From NCBI RefSeq assembly GCF_003627995.1, contig NZ_CP032707.1, forward strand, positions 2,284,501 to 2,348,500: a DNA stretch of 64,000 bases, read 5' to 3'. Numbering within the stretch: the stretch's first letter is position 1; each line of letters opens with the position of its first letter. Position numbers and translations under genes: made by a program. Source of the DNA: Brevundimonas naejangsanensis (GTDB lineage: Bacteria > Pseudomonadota > Alphaproteobacteria > Caulobacterales > Caulobacteraceae). The notes under the pieces are model-generated. The model ran no database searches. It was not told where the DNA came from and saw only the letters and a list, made by a program, of their open reading frames with translations. Positions 32,699-41,948 of the stretch are shown here, piece by piece.

Positions 32699-34270
32699 AT
32701 GGCTCGAACCAGTCAGAGCGATCCGATCGTCTTCAACGAGGTTCGATGCGGGGCGGGCGTGCTGGGTCTGACCTTCTGCCCTGGCAAGTCCGGCCCCAGC
32801 GTGTTTGGCGCGGATTGGTCGCGGGATCTGGATGTCGATCTGGATGCGGCTGTGGCCTGGGGGGCGTCGACGGTTCTTACGCTCGTCAAGCCTCATGAGC
32901 TCGAAATGCTGCAGGCGCCGGGGCTGGGAGCGGCGGTGGAAGCGCGCGGCATGATGTGGCTGCACGCTCCGATCGAGGACCTCGGAGTGCCGGATCAGAA
33001 GTTCGAGCAACGTTGGTGCGTGATCGGGCATCGTGTTCGCATGGCGCTTGATAGCGGCGAAAAGGTCGTCGTGCACTGTCGCGGAGGTCGCGGTCGGGCG
33101 GGGATGATTGCGGCGCGGCTGCTTGTTGAGATGGGAGAGGCGCCTGATGACGCGATAGCGCGCGTGCGCGCAGCGCGAGAGGGGGCCATCGAGACGGCTG
33201 AACAGGAGCGGCATGTTCGTGAGTGCTGGGCGACGACGTGCAATCGCGAGCACGTTGATCGTGTGCTGGGGTGTTTGTTCGGAGGAGCGGTCGGCGACGG
33301 CTTTGGCTATGCGATCGAGTTCGACCGCCTGCCGGCGATCCGGAAGCGGTATGGTGAGAAGGGGCTCACGGAACCCGTTCTGACGAATGAACGGCTGGTT
33401 GTCAGCGACGACACGCAGATGACCGTGTTTACGGCAAGCGCGGTTGCCCGGGTTGGTGAGTTTGAAGCGGCGGAGGCCGTGGCGGCAATACGGGCTGCCT
33501 ATCTTGACTGGTATCGTACCCAGACCCGGTCGGGGCCGTCGAAGGTCGATGCGGGCGTGTTGCGACATCGGGAGCTCTGGGCGCGGCGGGCGCCAGGCAA
33601 TACCTGCATCTCCGCCCTGGCGGCGGGCGGATCGGGGGAGCCGAGCCGGCCTGTAAACGACTCCAAGGGGTGCGGGGGCGTCATGCGAGTGGCCCCGATT
33701 GGGCTGAGGCGGGATTGGACGGAAGGACAGGTGTTTGAGCTTGCGGCGCGCGCTGCAGCGATCACGCATGGTCACCCTACCGGTTATCTGAGCGCCGCGG
33801 CCGCAGCCGTGATGGTCAGGGTTATGGTCGATGGCCGTGGTCTCAGAGAAGCGTTGGGGGTGGTCGCCCGATATCTGGCGGCGAACGAGGACGCTCAGGA
33901 GACGATGAAGGCGGTCATCGGCGTCTTTGAGGAACCTGCGCGAGACATGCTCATGGTCGATGTCGAGGAAGGGCGTCTTGGAGAGGGGTGGGTCGGCGAG
34001 GAGGCGCTGGCGATCGCTCTTTACAGCGTCGCCGCGAGCGACGATTTCAGAGCGGTGATGCGGATCGCGGCCAATCACGACGGCGACAGTGATTCAACGG
34101 CTTCTATCGCGGGTCAGTTGTTCGGGGCGCGACACGGGTTGTCGCGGATTCCATGGTCATGGGTGTCCCGGCTCGACGTCTTTGATGCGCTCTGTGAGGT
34201 GGCGGGCGACGTGTTGGCTGCAGATAGATCGGATTTGCTGCAGCGCCCGGTGGCGTCGGCGATTAATTGA
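32699..34270 (+). CDS. protein phosphatase-like domain fused to ADP-ribosylglycohydrolase
   Basis: The 523-residue protein has two domains. The first (about 1-175) is a tyrosine/dual-specificity-type phosphatase with the catalytic P-loop VVHCRGGRGRAG (Cys127, C-x5-R). The second (about 180-500) is ADP-ribosylglycohydrolase: VLGCLFGGAVGDGFG, the metal motif VSDDTQMT at about 235-242, ITHGHPTGY, and the second metal motif NHDGDSDSTASIAGQLFGA near 460. A GGGGGA ribosome binding site precedes the ATG. The pair of domains suggests removal of phosphate and ADP-ribose groups from a nucleotide or macromolecule. The next gene follows by coupling. Confidence 0.88.
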   Translation: MARTSQSDPIVFNEVRCGAGVLGLTFCPGKSGPSVFGADWSRDLDVDLDAAVAWGASTVLTLVKPHELEMLQAPGLGAAVEARGMMWLHAPIEDLGVPDQKFEQRWCVIGHRVRMALDSGEKVVVHCRGGRGRAGMIAARLLVEMGEAPDDAIARVRAAREGAIETAEQERHVRECWATTCNREHVDRVLGCLFGGAVGDGFGYAIEFDRLPAIRKRYGEKGLTEPVLTNERLVVSDDTQMTVFTASAVARVGEFEAAEAVAAIRAAYLDWYRTQTRSGPSKVDAGVLRHRELWARRAPGNTCISALAAGGSGEPSRPVNDSKGCGGVMRVAPIGLRRDWTEGQVFELAARAAAITHGHPTGYLSAAAAAVMVRVMVDGRGLREALGVVARYLAANEDAQETMKAVIGVFEEPARDMLMVDVEEGRLGEGWVGEEALAIALYSVAASDDFRAVMRIAANHDGDSDSTASIAGQLFGARHGLSRIPWSWVSRLDVFDALCEVAGDVLAADRSDLLQRPVASAIN

Positions 34271-34302
34271 TGGGAAGCCGGAACAGTCAGAGGGTGTATG
34301 AA

Positions 34303-35076
34303 ATGCTGGACGACTACAAGGCCCTGGTTGAGGCGCGCAACGCCTACGCTTATGCGCCCTTCTGTTTGCGACGTGCGGATTCAGGGGCGCGTGTCGACGC
34401 TGTCCTTTGGGGCATACCGGTCGTCATCAGCGGGCCGGAGCCCGCTGATGCTCCCCGATTCGAGCACTTTTCGTCGGCGGCCCTGGACCGGTACCACGGC
34501 CAGCTGCTTCACTCTGATCATGACAGCGACGTCCTGCTGGGGGTGGCTTCGGTCACCTTCTGGGGCTTCGCGCAGGGACGGGGCGGGCGTTTCACCACGG
34601 CGCGTGCGCTAGCCCGTGCAAAGCATATCGCAGGCCTGGGGAAACGAAGCGCCGACGATGGTGCGGTGATCGTCGAAGCGGTCAGAAGCATTGCTGTCGA
34701 TCTGGCTCAGGCGAGGCGCGCCGATGCGATCGCCAGAGCGATGCGTCTCAAACATCACGGCCTCGCCTTTGCCTCCAAGCTGCTTGCATTCATCGCTCCT
34801 GCCACCGAGTGCGTCTATGACGAGGTGATTTCCCTACGGCTGAAAGCGTCGACGGATCAGCGGTTGATCGCGCTTCATGTCCCGACTGTCGGCCAACACC
34901 GCATGACGGAAAAGGCGCAGGCCTATGTCGGTTGGGCGGAGCTATGCTCATCGACGGCGCAGGGCCTGGATGCCGCCGGTCGGCCCTGGACGGACTGGAA
35001 TGGAGAGCAGCAGGCCTGGCGCGCGGTGGATGTGGAGCGGGCCTTCTTCGGTCTTGGGCGTCCGTCTGCCGACTGA
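34303..35076 (+). CDS. OGG-like (DNA-glycosylase-fold) protein, operon with the ADP-ribosylglycohydrolase
   Basis: The ATG at 34303 has GAGGG in front; an ATG at 34270 that overlaps the upstream stop is also possible. The region AFASKLLAFIAPATECVYDEV, with its basic Lys and acidic Asp, resembles the OGG-like helix-hairpin-helix families of NAD-linked and defence loci. Other parts (RFEHFSSAALDRYHGQLLHS, VTFWGFAQGRGGRFTTARALARA) are not recognised. The fold call is from motif memory and only moderately sure. Context: third partner of the NrtR-regulated ADP-ribose operon. Confidence 0.6.
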   Translation: MLDDYKALVEARNAYAYAPFCLRRADSGARVDAVLWGIPVVISGPEPADAPRFEHFSSAALDRYHGQLLHSDHDSDVLLGVASVTFWGFAQGRGGRFTTARALARAKHIAGLGKRSADDGAVIVEAVRSIAVDLAQARRADAIARAMRLKHHGLAFASKLLAFIAPATECVYDEVISLRLKASTDQRLIALHVPTVGQHRMTEKAQAYVGWAELCSSTAQGLDAAGRPWTDWNGEQQAWRAVDVERAFFGLGRPSAD

Positions 35077-35172
35077 TGGCAAGCGGCGAGTTGTGGGGTA
35101 GTCGGTGGTCGGAAGACCGAAGTAATCCGATTATCAACGCGCCAAATGGAAATCTGGAAGTATGAGGTCTGA

Positions 35173-36072
35173 ATGTCGATCGGCAAAAAGGGACGTTCGC
35201 TCGAATTATTCTTCGTTGACGGTAGACCGGAAGGTATCGTAACCGCTGGTGTGTTCAACTGGGCTGGGCATGTGCTTGTCACGCCGCGGGCGCGTTTGAA
35301 AGAAGCGCTCGAGCGACCGTCGTCAAGACTCACGGGCGTTTACATTCTTGTCGGCGAGAAGAATGGAAAGCTTTTCGCGTATATTGGCGAAGCCGAGAAC
35401 GTCGCCAATCGTATCAAGATACACGGCGCCAAAAAAGATTGGTGGACAAGCGCATTTCTTGTGACGTCTAGCGATAACAGTCTCAACAAAGCGCACGCTA
35501 AATACCTCGAAGCGCGGCTAGTGGAAGAAGCCCTGAAGGTCGGGGCAATGTCGCTCGAGAATGGCAATGCGCCGCCCAAGCCTGGACTGTCTGAGTCAGG
35601 GGCCGCCAACATGGAAGCCTTCCTGGAGTTCGTGTTTCTGGTTCTGCCTGCCGTCAGGCTTGACATGTTCGTCCAGCATGCAAGGCCCACGATCCAGAAG
35701 AATGGTAATAATCTGGATAAGGTGCTGCCAAGCGACCCTCAAAAGTTTCTAATCAACACGCAAAAGCACAATCTAAAGGCTGAAGCTTTCCTGATCGACG
35801 GGGAGTTCGTGGTTCAGGCCGGATCTCAAGCTCGACTCGTTTGGATGGGGAAAGAAAGGTCAACTAGTGGATATGCAAAACTGCATGAGCAGTTAATTCA
35901 ATCCCGTATCCTCCAACCTTCAGGAAAGCACTGTATATTCACTGAAAGTTGCGCTTTTAACTCGGCAAGCGCCGCTGCCGCTATTGTTTATGGGCGACAG
36001 ACGCAGGGGCCCGCCGCGTGGAAGACACCTGAAGGCAAGACGTACAAGCAATGGGAAGCTGAGCAACTGTAG
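35173..36072 (+). CDS. GIY-YIG nuclease-like protein with C-terminal DUF4357
   Basis: The 299-residue protein has a GIY-YIG-type segment at about 54-84 (LTGVYILVGEKNGKLFAYIGEAENVANRI). DUF4357 follows at the C-terminus (ASAAAAIVYGRQTQGPAAWK and the ending TYKQWE). This combination is a common family of unknown function in mobile and defence islands; some may act as nucleases. A weak GAGG ribosome binding site precedes the ATG. Codon use is more AT-rich than in the transfer genes. Confidence 0.82.
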   Translation: MSIGKKGRSLELFFVDGRPEGIVTAGVFNWAGHVLVTPRARLKEALERPSSRLTGVYILVGEKNGKLFAYIGEAENVANRIKIHGAKKDWWTSAFLVTSSDNSLNKAHAKYLEARLVEEALKVGAMSLENGNAPPKPGLSESGAANMEAFLEFVFLVLPAVRLDMFVQHARPTIQKNGNNLDKVLPSDPQKFLINTQKHNLKAEAFLIDGEFVVQAGSQARLVWMGKERSTSGYAKLHEQLIQSRILQPSGKHCIFTESCAFNSASAAAAIVYGRQTQGPAAWKTPEGKTYKQWEAEQL

Positions 36073-36919
36073 GAGCTTCAAAGGAGTGATGTGCCAACGA
36101 CGGCGACGAGAGGTCGTGCCCGGTGGCAGGATAAAATCTGAGGTGATCTCAACAACGATGCCCATCAGGCTCTGCGCTGGCCAGCCCGGCTTCGCGCCAC
36201 CGTATCCGCCACGGCGCGCATCTCGATGGCGAGCAGTTGTGAACGGCTGGTTAGAACAGATTCATTGTTTTTATTACATTTTTTCCTAGCGGCGCCATAC
36301 TCTGCAGGTTCCTCTACAAGTTGCGTTGTTGAAGCTAGAGCTGACTGCTTTTAGACCTCTGGCCTCGGTTTGAATTAGATGCCGGTCGCGACTCTCTGAG
36401 GTAGTTCGTACGGTTCGGCTGAAACTCCTGAACTCGCGCTGGCACCAAGCAGCGCTTCACCTTCGGGAGCTTGACTGGTGCCCAAACTCTCAATGCTTCC
36501 CCCTCTCAACAGCCTTGAACTCGTGAAACGCGCCAGGAACTGTTCCGGAAGGTACTGTGAGCTCGCCGCACGGAGATACTGGGAGGGCGATTGCACGCTT
36601 ATCGTACTTGCCTCAGGCGGAGGGAGTTCGTAGATTATGGGCACGCAGACGTTATGGAGAGCCTGCCACGATTTTTTCGGCGTCGTTATCAGTTTCACTG
36701 ATTGTCGATGCACTCACACGTAGGGCGGACTGGATTTATCCGGAAAGCCATTCGAAGTCGGGATTGGATCCTTGCGTTCAAACCCGGCGCGTTCGTAGCG
36801 CCTAGATTGTGAACTCCGCTGGCCAAGCGCCTTCACAATGGTCGTTACGATCCCAAGGCTACGAGGGAAGAGCCGCCGAGATGGCCGGCATCCCGTTGAT
36901 GAGGAAGGCAAGGAGATAG
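36073..36919. other. 850-nt stretch without a supported gene
   Basis: Base composition is clearly lower in GC than the flanks, and no frame has a recognisable protein. The longest open frame on the minus strand (36375-36713) has no ribosome binding site or known motif. T-rich patches lie near 36270 and 36670. The stretch ends in a strong hairpin plus T-run that would stop rightward transcription, so a non-coding transcript from this strand is possible but not shown. Confidence 0.4.
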
Positions 36920-36958
36920 ACGCCGGCGACATCAGGATGTCGCCGGCGTATCTTTTTT
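36920..36958 (+). terminator. Rho-independent terminator (rightward), probably bidirectional
   Basis: A 13-bp perfect stem (36920-36932 with 36937-36949) and 4-nt loop are followed by T6 at 36953-36958. Its left arm overlaps the last codons of the minus-strand gene ending at 36932, and an A-run precedes the stem on that strand, so it may serve both directions. Confidence 0.8.
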
Positions 36959-37834
36959 CGGACTACCGATGATCCCGTCGCCGGGCGCAATATTCACATA
37001 GCCTTCCTTTGGCGGATGTTCATCGCCATGGCAGTCGTTGTAGCGCCGATCGAGTTTTTTCACCGGCGCACAGTCGAAGTGAAAGTCATGAACTAGGGCA
37101 CCACCGAGCCGGGCTCGCGCGTTGAGCAGGCAGGTCAGGCCATGATCGCTGTCTTTGACATTCTGATAGTAGCCGTGGCGATGCCGCCCGGGGCTGTTGA
37201 AATAGTGCCGACGATCGCTGAGGCAGCGACGCGATGAACCTGGTGGGGTGATCCAGGGCTCGTGACGGAGAAACTCAAGCTCCGCCTGGGCCAGGAGCGC
37301 TTCCGGATCCCGCGCAGTGGGAAGGCGGTCGAACACGGTTTCTAGCAGGGTCGCTAAATGCCGGCTCTGGAAATTTCGCAGGGGCAGCACGAGAGGCCCT
37401 GGGTTCGCTCGATACACTGACTTTTTAACGAGATCGGCACGCTTGCGGGCCTCCAGAACCGTCGTTCGCAAGGTGCCGACCAGCGCGTTGCGAAGACGGT
37501 TGCGAGCGTTGACCGAGCGGGCGTTTGACAGGTCTGGAGCATTGATACGCTGATAGTAGGCGAACGGGAAGAAGGCGCGCCGAAACTCCGCGTCGTCTGT
37601 GTTCGCCTCGGACACCGCGAGGACAATGATGTTGACCGGCTGCGTTTCCCTGAGCGCCTTGAGCTCGGCGCGAGCCGCAGTAAGCAGAGCCTCGGCGTGC
37701 TCCCGGCTGAGCCCGTTATGGGTCGGCTTTATGATGCGGGCACCGTTGGGCGCGAACCGGTCCGCCGAGGTCGCGCTCAAGGCATTGAACAGATCTTGGT
37801 CTGCGCCCGCGATAATGACCAGTGGGAAACTCAC
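36932..37834 (-). CDS. hypothetical protein (300 aa), second gene of an unknown pair
   Basis: The GTG at 37834 overlaps the stop of the upstream gene (GTGA). The N-terminus reads PLVIIAGADQDLFNALSATS, like the first strand of a Rossmann-type fold, and the middle is Arg/Leu-rich and helical. The C-terminus is rich in His and Cys (HRHGYYQNVKDSDHGLTCLL, VHDFHFDCAPVKKLDRRYNDCHGDEHP), which could bind metal. No family is recognised. Its position in the defence island and coupling with 37831-38517 suggest a two-gene system. Confidence 0.62.
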   Translation of the reverse strand: MSFPLVIIAGADQDLFNALSATSADRFAPNGARIIKPTHNGLSREHAEALLTAARAELKALRETQPVNIIVLAVSEANTDDAEFRRAFFPFAYYQRINAPDLSNARSVNARNRLRNALVGTLRTTVLEARKRADLVKKSVYRANPGPLVLPLRNFQSRHLATLLETVFDRLPTARDPEALLAQAELEFLRHEPWITPPGSSRRCLSDRRHYFNSPGRHRHGYYQNVKDSDHGLTCLLNARARLGGALVHDFHFDCAPVKKLDRRYNDCHGDEHPPKEGYVNIAPGDGIIGSPKKDTPATS

Positions 37835-38517
37835 GCGTGGCGTTTGGAGAGCTCAGCGACGACATCGAGCGGAAGCGTCACGCCTTGCATTTGTTTAACG
37901 GTCAAACTGCTGATCAACAGGTCCAGCACTGTCCGTCCGGACTTCGCAGTCGTTACGGGAGCAGCTAGATCGAGGAAGCTAGACGATTCCAACCCCGTGA
38001 GGCGGAACCATTCCTCAATGCGTCGGTGAATCTCCGGTACCGTAAGCGGCTCATCTCCCGAGCGAATTAAGTACGCCGGAATCTCCACCCAAGTTGGCTG
38101 GGGCGTGTCCTCAAGGTGAATCTGCCGCTGCTCGGGATCGAAGTAGCGCGGGCGACCGTCGGACGATTCCGCGAATGCGGCCCAGAGCCAGTGAAGATAT
38201 CGGGGCGCTCTCGACCGACGAGGGGTTTGACCGAAGGCCGTCGGAACGGGCTCATATTCACGGCCTTTGGGCCAGAGCCCCGGCGTATTCTCCTTCACCA
38301 AAACGATGTCGTAGCGATTCGCCAAAGCAGGGCGTGACTTAATGTAGGCTTGGAAGGACTGCCCCGTCTGCAGCTTCATCTTGCCGAGATCCGGTCCCAG
38401 CCGAACGCCAAGAGCATTGATGAGTGCGGGAGCACCCTCTGCGATCCGGGCATCTGCGAGTGCAATGACCTGCTGGTCGAAGGCATCCAGGTCGAGCGCG
38501 TTATTGGTTGAAGTCAT
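37831..38517 (-). CDS. hypothetical protein (228 aa), first gene of an unknown pair
   Basis: The ATG at 38517 has a perfect AGGAGG (GTCAGGAGGCGAC-ATG). Residues 28-60 (ALINALGVRLGPDLGKMKL, then SFQAYIKSRPALANRYDI) look like a small winged-helix or LOTUS-type domain with the DLGKxKL..G.SFxxYIKS pattern. The middle has basic RRSRAPRYLHWLWAAF, and the C-terminus is helical. Longer frames upstream have no ribosome binding site. I cannot assign a function; LOTUS-like is a guess from the motif. Confidence 0.62.
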   Translation of the reverse strand: MTSTNNALDLDAFDQQVIALADARIAEGAPALINALGVRLGPDLGKMKLQTGQSFQAYIKSRPALANRYDIVLVKENTPGLWPKGREYEPVPTAFGQTPRRSRAPRYLHWLWAAFAESSDGRPRYFDPEQRQIHLEDTPQPTWVEIPAYLIRSGDEPLTVPEIHRRIEEWFRLTGLESSSFLDLAAPVTTAKSGRTVLDLLISSLTVKQMQGVTLPLDVVAELSKRHA

Positions 38518-38993
38518 GTCGCCTCCTGACGCCCTCCATAAACGGATGCCGATTTTGCACAAGCGGCAGAGCGTTCCAGAGTGTAGACGGGGCCTTCCGA
38601 TCAGCGAATAGGCAGCCGTCGCCACGCCAGATGTTGTCTCGGGTGCGGCAAGGTCCAGCTTGAGACCCTTCCGGGCCGCTCGAGTCGCGGCCGCCGTCAT
38701 CCAGCGCGTGTCCCGTCAGACCCATATCGAGATCGAGGTGATCACCGATGAGGGTCTGTTCGAGGGTCTCGCCCTAGAATTTGACTGAGGCTCTCGCTTG
38801 GACCGACCAAACGGGGAGCCCGGAGGCTGCCGAGGTCCTCGCGTCTCTTACTCGAGTCTTCGGCGAACGACGCGATCTCGTTCACCTGGAGCCGCTCGCG
38901 GAGACCTTTGCGGGAGCGAGGCTGGCTGTCGACGACGCGTTCTTCACTGTCAAGCGGCGTAGCCTCCGCTGAAACGGCGAGCCGACAGTTTCG
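38518..38993 (+). other. remnant-like open frames before the left direct repeat
   Basis: Two short plus-strand frames end at 38788 (QTHIEIEVITDEGLFEGLALEFD) and 38972 (SPEAAEVLASLTRVFGERRDL with an end VDDAFFTVKRRSLR). They look like C-terminal pieces of real proteins but have no proper start. They may be the broken end of a gene cut when the repeat-bounded cassette arrived. I do not recognise the parent protein. Confidence 0.35.
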
Positions 38994-39094
38994 CGTGAGC
39001 ATTTAGGGGCTGAGGCCTGCGCAATAGTCTCTCCACCGGTCGCCTGCAAGGCGATGTTTCCAGTGGAGTTTTTGTGGGCGGTTCGAAGCTTGTA
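38994..39094 (+). repeat. left 101-bp direct repeat flanking the Hachiman genes
   Basis: This aligns without gaps to 43139-43239 at 89 of 101 positions by my count, with a 29-base identical run. After the repeat the reading frame that becomes the recombinase on the right side is closed by a TAG after 16 codons. See the finding on the cassette. Confidence 0.85.
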
Positions 39095-39263
39095 GTCCGT
39101 TTCTACAAGTTGCGAGCGGGGTAGGGCGGGCTCGGTAGCAGTCTGCGGCTTTTGGCTCAAAGCAGACTTCGGCAAGGTCTGCGTTTAAGCGCCCGGTCAT
39201 GGATTGATTGGTCGCTAGCCGCTGGCTGACGACCTGAGACTTAGGGTGGGCGACGCAGCGCTT

Positions 39264-41948
39264 TTATTCGTCGATCTCGGTCCAGGACAGAGGGGCTGGA
39301 AGATCGTCATCCGAGAGGCCGTCATGGGCCGCGCCTGCCAAGGTCAGCGGCGAGGCGAGACCCAGCCGTATCAACTCGGCCAGCACGATCGGCCCTAGGC
39401 GGAACTCCGTCATGTCTTCGGTCTGAAGCCAATGGCGCGCCTTGGCGGCGGTCATGTCTGAGTCGGGGAAGTGGGGTTCCAGAGCCGTTGCCGCGATCCT
39501 CGATAGTCCCAACTCCATGAACGACCAGCCCGAACGAGTGGAGACGCCCAGCTCAAGGGCCAGGGCGAAATTGAAAATCTCGGGGATGCGATGATCCAGT
39601 TCGCTCTTCCGCAGCGCCAGGACCAGAACGTCGTAATAGGCTTTGCCGAGCTGGACGTAGCGAAAGCGGATGACATCTTCGATTAGGTCGAACGTGTCAT
39701 GGATGACGTTGTTGACGTTGATCGGGCGAGGCGGCTGTTTGCGTGTGAGCGGCTCGGCCTTCTTCAGCTCTTCATAGGCCCTCATCTCCTTGGCGTACCG
39801 CCGCTTGGCGCTCACCACCTCGCTGGACAGAATGACGGGATAGGGCTTGCCCTCCATCCACCTCACAGCTGGCAACGCGGCCTTCTTATGCAGCTTACCA
39901 AAGGCGCCGAGATTGACCCGCGTTTCGATGCGTCCGAACAGATTCTCGTAGCGCTCACGCGCTTTCAGGGGATCGATGAGAGGGTTCTGTGGAATCATCG
40001 CATCGGCGTTGCCGTCGGCGATCTGGTCGACGAGATACTTGAACAGCCGTTGAAGGCCGAACGGATCGACGGTCCAGTTTGTCGCCAGAAGCGACGCAGG
40101 CAGGTCGATGTCCGCGTGTGCCTTTTCCGCGAATTTCGCGAGAGCCTCACGTTCTGCCAAGGGGCTGGAAGGCAGAGTCCGCTCCAGGAAACTTCTGACG
40201 TCGCCGCGGGCTGCGCGCGAAACGAGCAGGCCAGCGGCTGCACGAACTTTGGTGGGGGTCTCGTCGCGCTTGGACACCGGCGGCATGTCGCCGGCCAAGG
40301 CCTCGAGGATGGCGGGTCTCTGGGTTTCTACCGTTTTGCGGAACGCGGGCTCGATTTTGTATCCGACGAACTTATCCATCGGTTGCTCAGGCCAATTCTC
40401 GTAGTCGACGAGAAAGACATTGCCGACGACATCGGAGTTCATGCGGCCCGCTCGCCCAGCGAAGTTCCACAGCTCCGCGGGATTGAGCTCAGTGCCTCTG
40501 CCGCGCGTAGACGTATGAATGAACACGTTGCGGGCAGGCAGGTTGACGCCTTGGAACAAAGTCGTCGTGCAGGCGAGGAACTGAAGGTCGCCGGTTTTGA
40601 AGGCCCCCTCGATGGCCTCGCGAAGCAGGGTGGGCATCTTGCCGTAGTGGAAGGCGACGCCCCTTCGAACCAGCGTGGCTAGAGCATACTCAGGATGGAT
40701 GTGCTTGATGATAAACTTCGACAGCGCCTCGAGCGGCGCTTCGGCCTTGTCCGAACAGCCTATATAGAGAAGACGAGCGACGTTTGCGGCGTCTTTGGGC
40801 CCTGTCGCATAGACCAACGACCCTCCGTGTCGACCCAGTTCGAGTGCGACAGCCGCTAGGCGGCTGTCTGGGTGCTGGAACCCACGATCCGCCGTCAGCG
40901 TACCCAGCTTGACCGATCCAGTCTCGGTCATCAGGCGTAACGTCAACGTCTTGGGGACGCGCCCCGGGCTGACCAAAATCCTGTTTTGAATGACCGAGGG
41001 CAGCCGGGAAAGGGCTGGCTCCAGGTCCGGCGCGCCGAACGACCGGCCAAGCTCGAGAAAGCCCGCAGCCCCGGGCGCCAACATGATCAGCCGGGCTTTG
41101 GGATTGCGCACTAGTATCTGGTCCAGACACTCCTGCAGGATCATCCCACGCGCGCCGTCCGAGATGTTCTGCGCCTCGTCGACAACGATAAGGTCGAAGT
41201 CAGGGTCTGCGACCGCGAGAAGCACCTGAAGCCTCTCTTGGGTTAGCACGAAGATCTGGCGCGGCGAGCGATCCTCGCCGGGCGATGGAACCGTCGAGAC
41301 CCAAACATCGCGGCCCTGCAGGCGCTTTTGCACCTTGGCGTAGACCTCAGAAAGCAGTGCCCGTGTGGGGGCGACGTAGACGGCTGTGAATGCGGTCGCC
41401 TGCTCCGCTAGGCGGCACAGATGCTCGATCACCAGAAAGGACTTGCCGGCGGAAGTCGGCGCCGAGATTGCCAGAGCACGCGCGATCTGCAGCCGGTCCC
41501 ATGCCCGCTTCTGAAAGTCGGTCAGAGCCAGTCGCTCATCGCCGACGTCGAACGCATTCAGGTCTCGCGAAAGCGCAGCGCGCAGACTTTGGCCCAGTCC
41601 AACGCCGTCCTCATCATGGCGCATCTCGGCGTAGGCCAAGGCCGGGAAATTGCCCAAGTCAGTGAGAAGGCGCAGCGCGTTTTCAGCCGCCACGTCTTCG
41701 CGGTTGGTCAACAAGCTTCCCAGCGCGATCGACTGGGCGAGGGCGCGCAACGGTTCGCTCTCAGTCTGGAGGAAGACGCTGGCGCAGTAGAGGAGCCTGT
41801 GGACTGCGTCTGTGTCGAGCGGCTTCGCCTCCAGAGACAGATTCTCCGGTAGCGTCGATCGCGCCGCCTCGGCTTGCAGGGCATCGTAGTCGCGGCCGAA
41901 CTGTTTGTTGGACAGCAGTCGTTCGGCAAGGTCCTCGGTGAAACTCAT
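39264..41948 (-). CDS. hamB: Hachiman anti-phage system helicase HamB
   Basis: The 894-residue superfamily 2 helicase has Walker A SAPTSAGKS at about 162-170 and the YVAPTRALLSEV motif Ia. DEAQ is at about 257-260, TLFQGVNLPARNVFIH lies in the second RecA domain, and motif VI WNFAGRAGR is near 486. Its start overlaps the end of the DUF1837/HamA gene (ATGA). HamB is thought to hold HamA inactive until it meets damaged or foreign DNA. The C-terminal third is helical and unassigned. GC content is lower than in the flanking genes. Confidence 0.88.
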   Translation of the reverse strand: MSFTEDLAERLLSNKQFGRDYDALQAEAARSTLPENLSLEAKPLDTDAVHRLLYCASVFLQTESEPLRALAQSIALGSLLTNREDVAAENALRLLTDLGNFPALAYAEMRHDEDGVGLGQSLRAALSRDLNAFDVGDERLALTDFQKRAWDRLQIARALAISAPTSAGKSFLVIEHLCRLAEQATAFTAVYVAPTRALLSEVYAKVQKRLQGRDVWVSTVPSPGEDRSPRQIFVLTQERLQVLLAVADPDFDLIVVDEAQNISDGARGMILQECLDQILVRNPKARLIMLAPGAAGFLELGRSFGAPDLEPALSRLPSVIQNRILVSPGRVPKTLTLRLMTETGSVKLGTLTADRGFQHPDSRLAAVALELGRHGGSLVYATGPKDAANVARLLYIGCSDKAEAPLEALSKFIIKHIHPEYALATLVRRGVAFHYGKMPTLLREAIEGAFKTGDLQFLACTTTLFQGVNLPARNVFIHTSTRGRGTELNPAELWNFAGRAGRMNSDVVGNVFLVDYENWPEQPMDKFVGYKIEPAFRKTVETQRPAILEALAGDMPPVSKRDETPTKVRAAAGLLVSRAARGDVRSFLERTLPSSPLAEREALAKFAEKAHADIDLPASLLATNWTVDPFGLQRLFKYLVDQIADGNADAMIPQNPLIDPLKARERYENLFGRIETRVNLGAFGKLHKKAALPAVRWMEGKPYPVILSSEVVSAKRRYAKEMRAYEELKKAEPLTRKQPPRPINVNNVIHDTFDLIEDVIRFRYVQLGKAYYDVLVLALRKSELDHRIPEIFNFALALELGVSTRSGWSFMELGLSRIAATALEPHFPDSDMTAAKARHWLQTEDMTEFRLGPIVLAELIRLGLASPLTLAGAAHDGLSDDDLPAPLSWTEIDE

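Noticed and set aside
36375..36713. Minus-strand frame of 112 codons in the gene-free stretch
   Set aside because: No family motif and no good ribosome binding site; kept as part of the gap.
36314..39115. Shared 12-mer CTACAAGTTGCG at 36314 and 39104, as a possible further copy of the cassette repeat
   Set aside because: A single 12-base match is expected many times by chance in 64 kb, and the flanks do not align.
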